A stretch of 13,347 bases of DNA from Caldisericaceae bacterium (GTDB lineage Bacteria; Calditrichota; Calditrichia; Calditrichales; Calditrichaceae), in contig JAGHBR010000078.1 of assembly GCA_021160885.1 (NCBI GenBank), positions 1 to 13,347 of the forward strand. Direction: 5' to 3'. A model generated the notes under the pieces. It made no database searches. It was not told the origin of the DNA and worked only from the letters and a program-made list of their open reading frames with translations. Position 1 is the first letter of the stretch; each line of letters starts with the position of its first letter. The position numbers and the translations under genes were made by a program. Below are positions 1 through 6,288 of the stretch, piece by piece.

Positions 1-81
1 AAATTGAAAAACAAACGGCGTATTCTGCTCGAATTTGGCATTGAACCCAGTAACATCAAACTGACAAATAAAGAGGCCTAG
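1..81 (+). CDS. 3' end of an unidentified gene (partial)
   Basis: The first reading frame is open from base 1 and ends at a TAG at 79-81. It encodes 26 residues that finish a protein cut by the window edge: basic at first, then a short helix-like stretch RRILLEFGIEPSNIKL. The composition looks like ordinary coding sequence in this genome. It is followed by a hairpin region and a 145-bp gap before the next gene, so it probably ends its own transcription unit. The fragment is too short to assign a family and I do not assign one. Confidence 0.55.
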   Translation, partial: KLKNKRRILLEFGIEPSNIKLTNKEA

Positions 82-85
82 GCCA

Positions 86-122
86 TCCCGATTCTCGGGA
101 CGACAGGGGCAAACTGTTTTTT
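86..122 (+). terminator. Hairpin region with T-run, candidate terminator
   Basis: A perfect 6-bp inverted repeat TCCCGA / TCGGGA (86-91 and 95-100, 3-nt loop) lies just after the TAG at 79-81. A second weak stem ACAG/CTGT (103-106 and 114-117) runs directly into six T's at 117-122. The strong stem is 16 nt from the T-run and the stem next to the T-run has only 4 bp, so this is not a textbook terminator. The position after a stop codon supports the reading. Confidence 0.4.
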
Positions 123-183
123 GATCAAACTCAGTATTAAATTTCAATTAATTATAATTTGCATTTTATAATTTATTTTAATA

Positions 184-216
184 TTTTTCGAATAATTTAA
201 TACAAAATTCGAAAAA
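184..216. promoter_or_regulatory. Candidate TetR operator upstream of its own gene
   Basis: A perfect 10-bp inverted repeat: TTTTTCGAAT at 184-193 and ATTCGAAAAA at 207-216, separated by 13 bp. It lies 11 bp before the regulator's ATG, a usual place for an autoregulatory operator. The same half-sites with the same 13-bp spacing recur before the transporter remnant at 827-859. That is the main reason to read it as a binding site and not chance AT-rich symmetry. Confidence 0.65.
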
Positions 217-226
217 AGCACTCAAA

Positions 227-811
227 ATGGTTGACAAAGCATTACGTAAATCAAAGATACTTGAAGTGGCACAAAATTTATTTGCCAAATTTGGTCTGGC
301 TAAAACGACCATCGATGATATTGCTAAGATGGCCCACATGGGCAAGGCCAGTATTTATTATTACTTTACAAGTAAAGAAGCAATTTTCAAGGAAGTGGTT
401 GAAAAAGAAGGTAAAATACTAAAAGAAAAATTAATCGAAGCCGTTAGTTCTCAAAATACGCCTCAGGGTAAACTGCGTAGCTATTTGATTACTAGAATGA
501 CCGCAATAAAAGATCTCGCAAATTATTACAGCGCCTTGCGTGAAGAGTATCTAAAGCATTATTCTTTTATAGAAAAAGCGCGTCATGCTTACGATTCTTT
601 TGAGATTACCATGATAAGCACCATACTCAGTGAGGGACAAAATAAAGGTATATTGGATATTGAAGATATCACCCTTGCTGCCGAAACATTCGTGGCAGCC
701 ATGAAGGGAATGGAATATCAATGGAGTATGGAAGGCAGTAAAGAAGAAATTATTGAAAAAATAGACGTCCTGTTAAAAATTTTATTTAAAGGCATCGAAA
801 AAAGAAACTAA
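227..811 (+). CDS. TetR/AcrR-family transcriptional regulator
   Basis: A 194-residue protein, the normal size for the family. The N-terminal DNA-binding domain spans about residues 8-55. Its helix-turn-helix is at about 27-47 and includes TTIDDIAKMAHMGKASIYYY, ending in the YYYF signature of TetR proteins. Residues ~60-194 are helical and variable, as expected for the ligand-binding and dimerisation domain, so the inducer cannot be read. The ATG at 227 has no clear Shine-Dalgarno. The gene sits before an MMPL/RND transporter gene, and TetR proteins commonly repress such neighbours. Matching inverted repeats before both genes (184-216 and 827-859) suggest it controls itself and the transporter. 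The transporter is broken (see 876-1361), so the regulator may have lost its local target or may act elsewhere too. The family call is secure; the targets are inferred. Confidence 0.92.
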   Translation: MVDKALRKSKILEVAQNLFAKFGLAKTTIDDIAKMAHMGKASIYYYFTSKEAIFKEVVEKEGKILKEKLIEAVSSQNTPQGKLRSYLITRMTAIKDLANYYSALREEYLKHYSFIEKARHAYDSFEITMISTILSEGQNKGILDIEDITLAAETFVAAMKGMEYQWSMEGSKEEIIEKIDVLLKILFKGIEKRN

Positions 812-826
812 AATTTTTTTTTGAAC

Positions 827-859
827 TTTTTCGAATATAAAACGTAATTATTCTAAAAG
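827..859. promoter_or_regulatory. Second candidate TetR operator, before the transporter remnant
   Basis: TTTTTCGAAT at 827-836 is identical to the left half-site at 184-193. After a 13-bp spacer comes ATTCTAAAAG at 850-859, which matches 8 of 10 bases of the other half-site. The spacing is exactly that of the site before the regulator gene. It ends 16 bp before the GTG start of the transporter remnant and 3 bp before its Shine-Dalgarno (AAGGAG, 863-868). Confidence 0.6.
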
Positions 860-875
860 TACAAGGAGCGACTTT

Positions 876-1361
876 GTGAATAAATTTGCCAATGCTATAA
901 TTAAGTACCAAATTGCTATTATTGTTATTGTCGTTTTATTAACACTCTTTTTTTCTTACCAATTTAAATATATGAAAGTAAATAGCGATGTTATTTCCTA
1001 TTTAAGACAGGATGATCCTGATGTACAATTGTTTAATCGCATCGGAAAAGAGTATGCAGGTACGTCTATTGCCATGGTTGGCATTGAAGCGCCGGATGTA
1101 TTTGATTTTCAGACATTAAATGTCATTAATCGACTAACAGTAAAAATAAAGCAAATAAATGGCGTGGCTACGGTGATAAGCTTAACCGATGTGTTGGGCA
1201 TCCGTAGTGCGGAAGGAGGTCTGGAAGTCGGCAGATTAATCGATAAAAATAATATTCCCAACGATCCTGCAGAACTGAAAAGAATCCGCGAATATGCGCT
1301 ATCTAAGAAATCTAAAAGAAGACCACAAAACCATAATGAATTTGGAAAATGTGGAATTTGA
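876..1361 (+). pseudogene. Truncated MMPL/RND-family transporter, N-terminal remnant
   Basis: The GTG start has a good Shine-Dalgarno (AAGGAG at 863-868, 7 bp upstream). The 161-residue product begins like an MMPL/RND efflux or lipid transporter. A short cytoplasmic stretch is followed by one membrane helix at about residues 12-31. Then comes the start of the large periplasmic loop, with the typical SDVISYLRQDDPDVQLF region and a sequence leading to LKRIREYALSKKS. Intact members are roughly 750-1000 residues with about 12 membrane helices, so over 80% is missing. After about residue 146 the translation turns into a short basic, low-quality tail and stops. The same DNA in the +1 frame reads as the end of a different protein (next entry). 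The simplest explanation is a deletion that fused two genes. A sequencing or assembly error is less likely, because no later part of the transporter appears in any frame. Confidence 0.8.
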
Positions 1362-1416
1362 TAACGGATTAAAGGATAAATTGTTTACTAAAAGATATTT
1401 AAAAAGAGCAAAATAA
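1312..1416 (+). pseudogene. C-terminal remnant of a LolA-like lipoprotein-sorting protein
   Basis: In the frame shifted relative to the transporter remnant, codons from about 1312 to the TAA at 1414-1416 read as a well-formed protein end: EDHKTIMNLENVEF, then DNGLKDKLFTKRYLKRAK. This pattern (a beta strand, then a D-LFTKRYLKR close) is typical of the end of outer-membrane lipoprotein-sorting proteins of the LolA-like family, which are often encoded directly downstream of MMPL/RND transporters. There is no room for the rest of the protein (usually ~240-260 residues) and no ribosome binding site of its own. The call rests on a short stretch, so the family is probable and not certain. That it is a severed gene end is more secure. 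Confidence 0.6.
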
Positions 1417-1420
1417 ATAA

Positions 1421-1591
1421 AAAGGATGGGAGCCGAAAAGTGAGATCTTTGGGCCTGAACTACAGGAAAATGGTTTGTGCAATAGCTCCTCCAAATTTGT
1501 TATGAATCATACCGATTACCTGAGTTCAAGGTCTAAGGCCATGGATAGATTAAGACTATCCTGCGTAACGATTTCGGCCCCATCCTTCTTT
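1421..1591 (+). ncRNA. ssrS: Structured RNA candidate, 6S RNA-like
   Basis: About 170 nt lie between the LolA-like tail and the phasin gene and fold back on themselves. AAAGGATGGG-A-GCCGAAA (1422-1438) pairs with TTTCGGCCCCATCCTT (1573-1588) with one bulged base. Inside, GGCC-TGAAC-CAGG (1452-1466) faces CCTG-GTTCA and GGCC (1519-1540). A 6-bp side hairpin GGATAG/CTATCC lies at 1543-1548 and 1556-1561. Between the outer and inner stems the 5' strand is open, and the 3' strand carries the side hairpin followed directly by TGCG. This is the layout of 6S RNA, which binds the housekeeping RNA polymerase: closing stem, central bubble with small 3' hairpin and a CUGCG-like motif, then an inner arm. 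Length also fits (~160-200 nt). No strong terminator follows. I could not compute a fold or scan a covariance model; a leader element of the downstream operon is the main alternative. Confidence 0.5.
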
Positions 1592-1631
1592 AAACGAACT
1601 AAATTAACAAAACTTAAAGGAGGGACTAATT

Positions 1632-1937
1632 ATGTTAGACCTTATTAAAAAAAGCATTTATCTGGGCATGGGTGCTGCCACAGTCACCAAAGAAAAAATA
1701 GAATCTTTGGTCGATGAATTAATAGAAAAAGGGCAATTAAAAAAAGAGGAAAAACCCGGAGTGGTAAAAGATTTAATGGATAAAATTGAGAAAGAAGAAA
1801 GAGAACTAACAGATAAAATTAAATCTGAAATTCAAAAAAGCATCGAAGAACTGGGACTTGCGACCAAAAAGGATATTGATGAACTGAATAAAAGACTAAA
1901 AAAGTTAGAAGAGATGCTTTCTAAAAAAGAAAGCTAA
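1632..1937 (+). CDS. Phasin-like coiled-coil protein
   Basis: A 101-residue protein with a strong Shine-Dalgarno, AAAGGAGGG at 1616-1624, 7 bp before the ATG. The first ~20 residues (LDLIKKSIYLGMGAATVTKE) form an amphipathic or weakly hydrophobic helix. The rest is very rich in K and E with heptad-like spacing of L and I, including a C-terminal coiled coil (about 75-98, DIDELNKRLKKLEEMLSKK). This matches the small PhaF-like family annotated as polyhydroxyalkanoate-synthesis regulator phasin. Members often have nothing to do with storage granules, and no PHA synthase is visible here. It lies 15 bp before the UbiB-like kinase gene, a pairing I have seen in other genomes, so the two may work together at the membrane. 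Family call fair, function unknown. Confidence 0.7.
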   Translation: MLDLIKKSIYLGMGAATVTKEKIESLVDELIEKGQLKKEEKPGVVKDLMDKIEKEERELTDKIKSEIQKSIEELGLATKKDIDELNKRLKKLEEMLSKKES

Positions 1938-1952
1938 ACTGAGGGAAAAACG

Positions 1953-3638
1953 ATGAATCCGTTAGGATTACGCCGTTCCTGGCGTCACTTGAATAGATAT
2001 CAGGAAATACTGAAAGTTTTTGTGAAATATGGGTTTTATGATATTGTAGAAAAAATCCGCGTCGGGTTGTTATTTGATATTTCAAAAAAAATATTACCAC
2101 GTCTGGAAAAGAAAGAATTAGCGACGCTGGGAACGGCGGTTCGATTACGCATGGCTTTAGAAGAACTTGGCCCTACATTTATCAAATTAGGACAGATGTT
2201 GAGCATCAGACCGGATTTAATACCGCCACATATTGCTGATGAATTTAGCAAGTTACAAGACGAGGTAAGGCCTGTTTCTTTCGACGTTGTAAAACCTTAT
2301 ATCGAAGCGGAACTTGGCAGTTCTTTAACGGATTTGTTCTCAGAATTTAATCAAGATGCAATTGCCGCTGCTTCCTTGGCCCAAGTACATTGGGCTAAAC
2401 TTAAAAGCGGCGAAGAGGTCGCAGTTAAAATTTTGCGTCCTAATATCCAACATGTCATCGAAACCGATCTGGAAATTTTATACGACCTGGCCAGGTTGTT
2501 GGAAAAACATATCCCGGAAAGCGAACTTTATGATCCGATAGGGATTGTGAATGAATTTTCCACTACGATACGCAAAGAACAAAATATGATTTTCGAAGGC
2601 AGAAACATCGACCTCTTTCGCCGCCATTTTAAGGATGATCCGACGATTAAACTGCCTATTGTGTATTGGGAATTAACTACTGAAAAAATCCTGGTAACAG
2701 AATACATTAAAGGAATTAAAATTTCAGAAATTGAAATTCTTGAAAAACAAGAAATAAACCTTAAAGAGGTTGCAAATAATGGCGCCCAACTTATTTTAAA
2801 AATGGTTTTTGAATGCGGCGTTTTTCATGCTGACCCTCATCCCGGAAATATTTTCGTTTTACCTGAAAATGTCCTGGCGCCAGTTGACTTTGGCATGGTA
2901 GGTCGCATTGATGAAGAAATGAAAGAATGTTTAGTTAATATTTTACGCGGCATTGTAGATAAAGATACACATAGGATATCCAGAACATTATTGAAAATTG
3001 GAATGATTGAAGACCAGATCGATCGCCGAAAACTAAATAGAGAGCTATTAGAATTTCTGGACAGATATTACCGTATTCCCCTAAACCAATTGAGCACGCC
3101 TCAACTATTAAATGAATTTCTGGTATTAATTCGCAATTTCCGTATTAAATTACCCTCTGATCTGGTAATGATGGGTAAAGCTCTGGCCATTTCCGAAGGT
3201 GTTGGGCGAAAAATTTATCCGGAATTCAACATGTTTGAATTAATTGTGCCATATTCTGAAAAACTGCTGCTTCATCGTCTGGATCCTTTTTACCAATTTA
3301 AAAATTTTTCCAGATTCATGGAAACAGGCATTGACTTTTTAGGGAATCTACCTGATGACTTCCGATTAATTCTTACCAAATTAAAAAAAGATCAGATCAC
3401 AATTAAATTTCAGCATCAAGGTCTGGAACATTTAACTCGTGAATTAGATCGTGCCAGTAATCGATTGGCTTTTTCTTTAATAATTGCAGCCTTACTCATT
3501 GGTTCGTCAATGCTAATTCAATTTAATAAGGGGCCATTTTTATTCGGATATCCGGCATTGGGAATCATTGGTTTTCTCTTGGCCTCCTTCATGGGAATAT
3601 GGTTGCTTATTTCCATAATGCGTTCCGGAAAATTGTAA
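1953..3638 (+). CDS. ubiB: UbiB/ABC1 (AarF/ADCK) atypical kinase-like protein
   Basis: A 561-residue protein, the usual length for the family, with a Shine-Dalgarno GAGGGA at 1941-1946. Family motifs appear in order: the KxGQ motif in PTFIKLGQMLSIRPDLIP (~74-91, K78/Q81) and the Ala-rich nucleotide loop AAASLAQVHWA (~138-148) in place of a Gly-rich loop. Next come the ATP-binding lysine in VAVKIL (K159), the catalytic segment FHADPHPGN (291-299, D294/N299) and the metal-binding VDFG (311-314, D312). Two membrane helices close the protein (about 505-525 and 533-558), as in UbiB. The family supports isoprenoid quinone synthesis or wider lipid homeostasis, as an ATPase more than a protein kinase. 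No quinone-biosynthesis gene is in the window, while lipid-enzyme genes follow directly. A role in lipid handling is therefore as plausible here as one in quinone synthesis. All key residues are present. Confidence 0.92.
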   Translation: MNPLGLRRSWRHLNRYQEILKVFVKYGFYDIVEKIRVGLLFDISKKILPRLEKKELATLGTAVRLRMALEELGPTFIKLGQMLSIRPDLIPPHIADEFSKLQDEVRPVSFDVVKPYIEAELGSSLTDLFSEFNQDAIAAASLAQVHWAKLKSGEEVAVKILRPNIQHVIETDLEILYDLARLLEKHIPESELYDPIGIVNEFSTTIRKEQNMIFEGRNIDLFRRHFKDDPTIKLPIVYWELTTEKILVTEYIKGIKISEIEILEKQEINLKEVANNGAQLILKMVFECGVFHADPHPGNIFVLPENVLAPVDFGMVGRIDEEMKECLVNILRGIVDKDTHRISRTLLKIGMIEDQIDRRKLNRELLEFLDRYYRIPLNQLSTPQLLNEFLVLIRNFRIKLPSDLVMMGKALAISEGVGRKIYPEFNMFELIVPYSEKLLLHRLDPFYQFKNFSRFMETGIDFLGNLPDDFRLILTKLKKDQITIKFQHQGLEHLTRELDRASNRLAFSLIIAALLIGSSMLIQFNKGPFLFGYPALGIIGFLLASFMGIWLLISIMRSGKL

Positions 3639-3688
3639 ACAGGTTTTTTCTGTTATTGAAATGAGGTGTAGAGATTCAAATCGATTTG

Positions 3689-4126
3689 ATGGATCGTAGC
3701 AAATATTTCAGGGCAATGGTTATTTTAATCAAAAGAGATTTAACAATTTCTCCAAAAGAAAAAGATTTCTTCTTGCGCATTGGACAGATTTTGCAATTCA
3801 GCGCTGACTTCTGTCAAGAAACGATACATAATTTACTAAAGAATCCATATATTGACGAGAAGCCTCCGGTGTTTTCCAACATTAATATGGCTAAAATATT
3901 TTTAAAAGATGGCATTAAAATAGCTTTTTCTGATAAAAATTTACACCAGAAAGAATACAACTGGTTACAAAAAGTAGCCCGGGCCAATCATATTTCTGAT
4001 GAATGGCTTTTGGGACAATTACATGATTTTTTAAATGATCCGCAGAAAAAAAAGAGCAAAACGCTTGAAATAGAAAAATATTACCAAAAGTATCAGGAAA
4101 TCTCAAAATCTAAACAGGAAAAATAA
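3689..4126 (+). CDS. Small TerB-like helical protein
   Basis: About 145 residues, all predicted helical and without a signal peptide or membrane segment. The opening KYFRAMVILIKRDLTISPKE, and the repeated pattern later in IKIAFSDKNLHQKEYNWLQKVA, resemble the two helix-acid-loop-helix halves of TerB-like domains, where acidic residues may bind metal. I judge this likely but not certain. The start is uncertain. ATG at 3689 and TTG at 3686 are both ~20 bp from the only Shine-Dalgarno-like site (GAGGTG, 3663-3668). An in-frame ATT at 3674 has ideal spacing and would add five residues (initiator, Q, I, D, L) before the ATG-encoded Met. It lies between the UbiB-like and PLP-enzyme genes (gaps of ~50 and 15 bp) and is probably co-transcribed with them. 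Its role in the cluster cannot be read. Confidence 0.7.
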   Translation: MDRSKYFRAMVILIKRDLTISPKEKDFFLRIGQILQFSADFCQETIHNLLKNPYIDEKPPVFSNINMAKIFLKDGIKIAFSDKNLHQKEYNWLQKVARANHISDEWLLGQLHDFLNDPQKKKSKTLEIEKYYQKYQEISKSKQEK

Positions 4127-4141
4127 ACAACGGAGGAATCA

Positions 4142-5329
4142 TTGGATATATTCGGCAAATGCATGAATTTTAATAAAGCCCATGAGGTAATCGAGATGGG
4201 CATTTATCCCTACTTTCAACCTTTGTCGGCCAATGACGGACCGCGGGTAGAAATGAACGGACAAGAAACAATTATGTTAGGTTCCAACAATTATCTTGGC
4301 CTAACTCATGATCCGCGCGTTATTAAAGCGGCATTAAACGCTACTAAAAAATATGGCACAAGTTGCTCCGGATCAAGATTTATGAATGGCACACTGGATT
4401 TGCACCTGGAGCTGGAAGATAAACTGGCCAAATTCATGAAAAAAGAGGCGGCTCTTATTTTTAGTACCGGATTTTTAGCTAATTTAGGCGCTATTTCAGC
4501 TCTTGCCGGAAAAGATGATTATATCATTATCGATAAGGCAGACCATGCTTCCATTTACGCTGGTATTCAAGCTGCTTTCGGTGCAATCGTAAAACGATAC
4601 AAGCATAATGACATGGAAGACCTGGAAAAAATCATGAAGAGCCTCGATCCGGAAAAGGGTAAGCTCATTATAAGCGATGGTGTTTTTAGTATGGAAGGCG
4701 ACATTGTAAATTTGCCGGAATTAATAAAAATTGCCCAAAAATACAATGCGCGTGTTTATATTGACGAAGCCCATGGTTTAGGTGTATTAGGAGAACATGG
4801 TCGGGGCGTAGGTGAATATTGGGGGCTTGAAGACAAAGTTGACCTTGTCATGGGAACATTCAGTAAGTCCTTAGCTTCAATGGGAGGTTTTGTTGCCGGT
4901 TCGCGCAAAGTGATAGACTACATTAAACATTCGGCCAGAGCGCTTATTTTTACGGCTGCTCCCTTCCCTGCAGCTACCGCCGCAGCCTTAAAAGCTCTTG
5001 AAATTATTGAGCAGGAACCAGAACGAATTAAGAAATTAAATGAAATTTCACGATTCATGCACCATTCGTTAAAAGATATCGGTTTCGATATTGGAAAAAG
5101 CAACCATACGCCCATTATTCCACTCTACATTTACGATGATATAAAAACCATGTACTTTTGGAAACAACTTTTTAACGCAGGGTTATTTACCAATGCTGTT
5201 CTTCCACCGGGTGTGCCGCCAAAACAATCTTTAATTCGTACCAGTTATATGGCAACTCATACAAAAGAAGATTTGAATCAGGCCATAGAAATTCTTGAAA
5301 AGATTGGTAAAAAAAACGGAGTGATCTAA
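4142..5329 (+). CDS. Alpha-oxoamine synthase, serine palmitoyltransferase type (PLP)
   Basis: A 395-residue PLP enzyme of the family of 8-amino-7-oxononanoate synthase, glycine C-acetyltransferase and serine palmitoyltransferase. Such enzymes condense an amino acid with an acyl thioester and release CO2. The start is TTG with GGAGG at 4132-4136. Visible signatures are GSNNYLGL (47-54), GTSCSGSRFMNGT (72-84), the PLP-stacking His in DKADHASIYA (H135), DEAHGLG (D208, H211) and the Schiff-base lysine in GTFSKSLASMGGF (K242). The C-terminal LPPGVPPKQSLIRTSYMATHT is close to what I recall from Bacteroidetes serine palmitoyltransferases. No bio or threonine-catabolism genes are nearby; instead a patatin and a GNAT-type acyltransferase follow immediately. 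I therefore favour synthesis of a sphingoid-type long-chain base. A cysteate-using sulfonolipid (capnine) enzyme is the main alternative. Family certain, substrate inferred. Confidence 0.9.
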   Translation: MDIFGKCMNFNKAHEVIEMGIYPYFQPLSANDGPRVEMNGQETIMLGSNNYLGLTHDPRVIKAALNATKKYGTSCSGSRFMNGTLDLHLELEDKLAKFMKKEAALIFSTGFLANLGAISALAGKDDYIIIDKADHASIYAGIQAAFGAIVKRYKHNDMEDLEKIMKSLDPEKGKLIISDGVFSMEGDIVNLPELIKIAQKYNARVYIDEAHGLGVLGEHGRGVGEYWGLEDKVDLVMGTFSKSLASMGGFVAGSRKVIDYIKHSARALIFTAAPFPAATAAALKALEIIEQEPERIKKLNEISRFMHHSLKDIGFDIGKSNHTPIIPLYIYDDIKTMYFWKQLFNAGLFTNAVLPPGVPPKQSLIRTSYMATHTKEDLNQAIEILEKIGKKNGVI

Positions 5330-6265
5330 TTGGAAAATATTGACAAAAAAATTGCTTTGGTGTTAGGCAGTGGCGCAGCCAGAAGTCTCGCACACATCGG
5401 CGTACTCAAAGTTTTGGAAGAAGCGCAAATTAAACCGGAAATCGTTGTTGGCACAAGTATGGGAGCGCTTATTGCGGGAGGCTATGCGGCTGGTCTTTCG
5501 GCTAAAGAAATGGAAGATATTGCCTGTAAAACTAACTGGCTGCGGGTTGCTCAACTTTTGATGCCCCGCAAATTACAACGGGATGGCCTGATCGATGGCG
5601 TTCGAATTGAAGAATTTATCATTGCCCTACTTGGCGAACAAAAAATTGAGAACCTAAACATCCCTTTTGCTGCAGTGGCCACCGACCTGTTAACAGGGGA
5701 AGAAGTCATTTTACAAAGCGGTTCTCTTGTAAAAGCGATCAGAGCTTCCATATCTCTTCCCTTTCTCTTTTCACCGGTAAAGATCAATGGTCAGCTATTG
5801 GTTGACGGCGCAGTAACCAATCCTTTACCTATTAATGTGGCCAGAGAAATGGGCGGAAAGTTCGTCATCGCCGTGCAAACCACGCCGGCCATCGATTATC
5901 ATATCCGGCAACTCAATTCCGGAGCAATGACTACTAATAGAGTAAAAAAAGCCGCCAAAAGCGCAAATACCTTTTTGAAGAGATTTTTGAAATATTTGAA
6001 TAATGGATTCACAAAAGGGCAAAAACTTTCCCAAGACGAAACGCAATTAAGTGTGACTCCCGGGCTAAGGCACAATGCCATGCAAGCAGCCACTATTATG
6101 GAAAATATGCTTTTATATTACAGACTAAAAGATAATCCGGCGGATCTATTGATTAAGCCAGGGGTAGATTCCTTTGGCTTCTTTAACTTTACTCAAGGTA
6201 AGGAGATTATTCAGGCTGGTGAAATGGCCGCACTGAAAGCCATAAAAGAACTTAGTATATGTTGA
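5330..6265 (+). CDS. Patatin-like phospholipase, RssA-type
   Basis: A 311-residue patatin-domain lipid acyl hydrolase. The TTG start follows the previous stop codon with no gap. GGAG at 5318-5321, inside the upstream gene, serves as Shine-Dalgarno, so translation is probably coupled. The catalytic dyad is clear: Ser43 in GTSMGALIAG (GxSxG) and Asp159 in LVDGAVTNPLP (DGA). The oxyanion loop reads GSGAARSLAHIGVL (13-26). GSGAAR matches the RssA-type variant of the usual GGGxRG, but the following Gly is Ser here, which is uncommon. FAAVATDLLTGEEV and the IRASISLPFLFSPV segment also match the family. There is no signal peptide, so it should act in the cytoplasm or at the inner membrane. Its tight coupling to the PLP enzyme suggests it frees or exchanges acyl groups in the same lipid pathway. 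Activity is likely but untested. Confidence 0.9.
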   Translation: MENIDKKIALVLGSGAARSLAHIGVLKVLEEAQIKPEIVVGTSMGALIAGGYAAGLSAKEMEDIACKTNWLRVAQLLMPRKLQRDGLIDGVRIEEFIIALLGEQKIENLNIPFAAVATDLLTGEEVILQSGSLVKAIRASISLPFLFSPVKINGQLLVDGAVTNPLPINVAREMGGKFVIAVQTTPAIDYHIRQLNSGAMTTNRVKKAAKSANTFLKRFLKYLNNGFTKGQKLSQDETQLSVTPGLRHNAMQAATIMENMLLYYRLKDNPADLLIKPGVDSFGFFNFTQGKEIIQAGEMAALKAIKELSIC

Positions 6266-6288
6266 GAATTGCCTATAGGAGCATGAAA

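Noticed and set aside
1504..1641. Small open frame on the + strand from an ATG inside the 6S-like region, ~45 codons
   Set aside because: No ribosome binding site, composition unlike neighbouring proteins, runs into the next gene's start, and overlaps a well-paired RNA structure that explains the region better.
3638..3654. Short stem AACAG/CTGTT with T-rich loop after the UbiB-like gene, as a terminator
   Set aside because: Only 5 bp, the T's are in the loop and not after the stem, and the downstream genes are closely spaced in the same direction.
6259..6288. Longer start for the acyltransferase at the ATG overlapping the patatin stop
   Set aside because: The clear AGGAG at 6277-6281 lies after this ATG and is ideally spaced for the ATG at 6289; the added residues (MLRIAYRSMK) resemble no family start.
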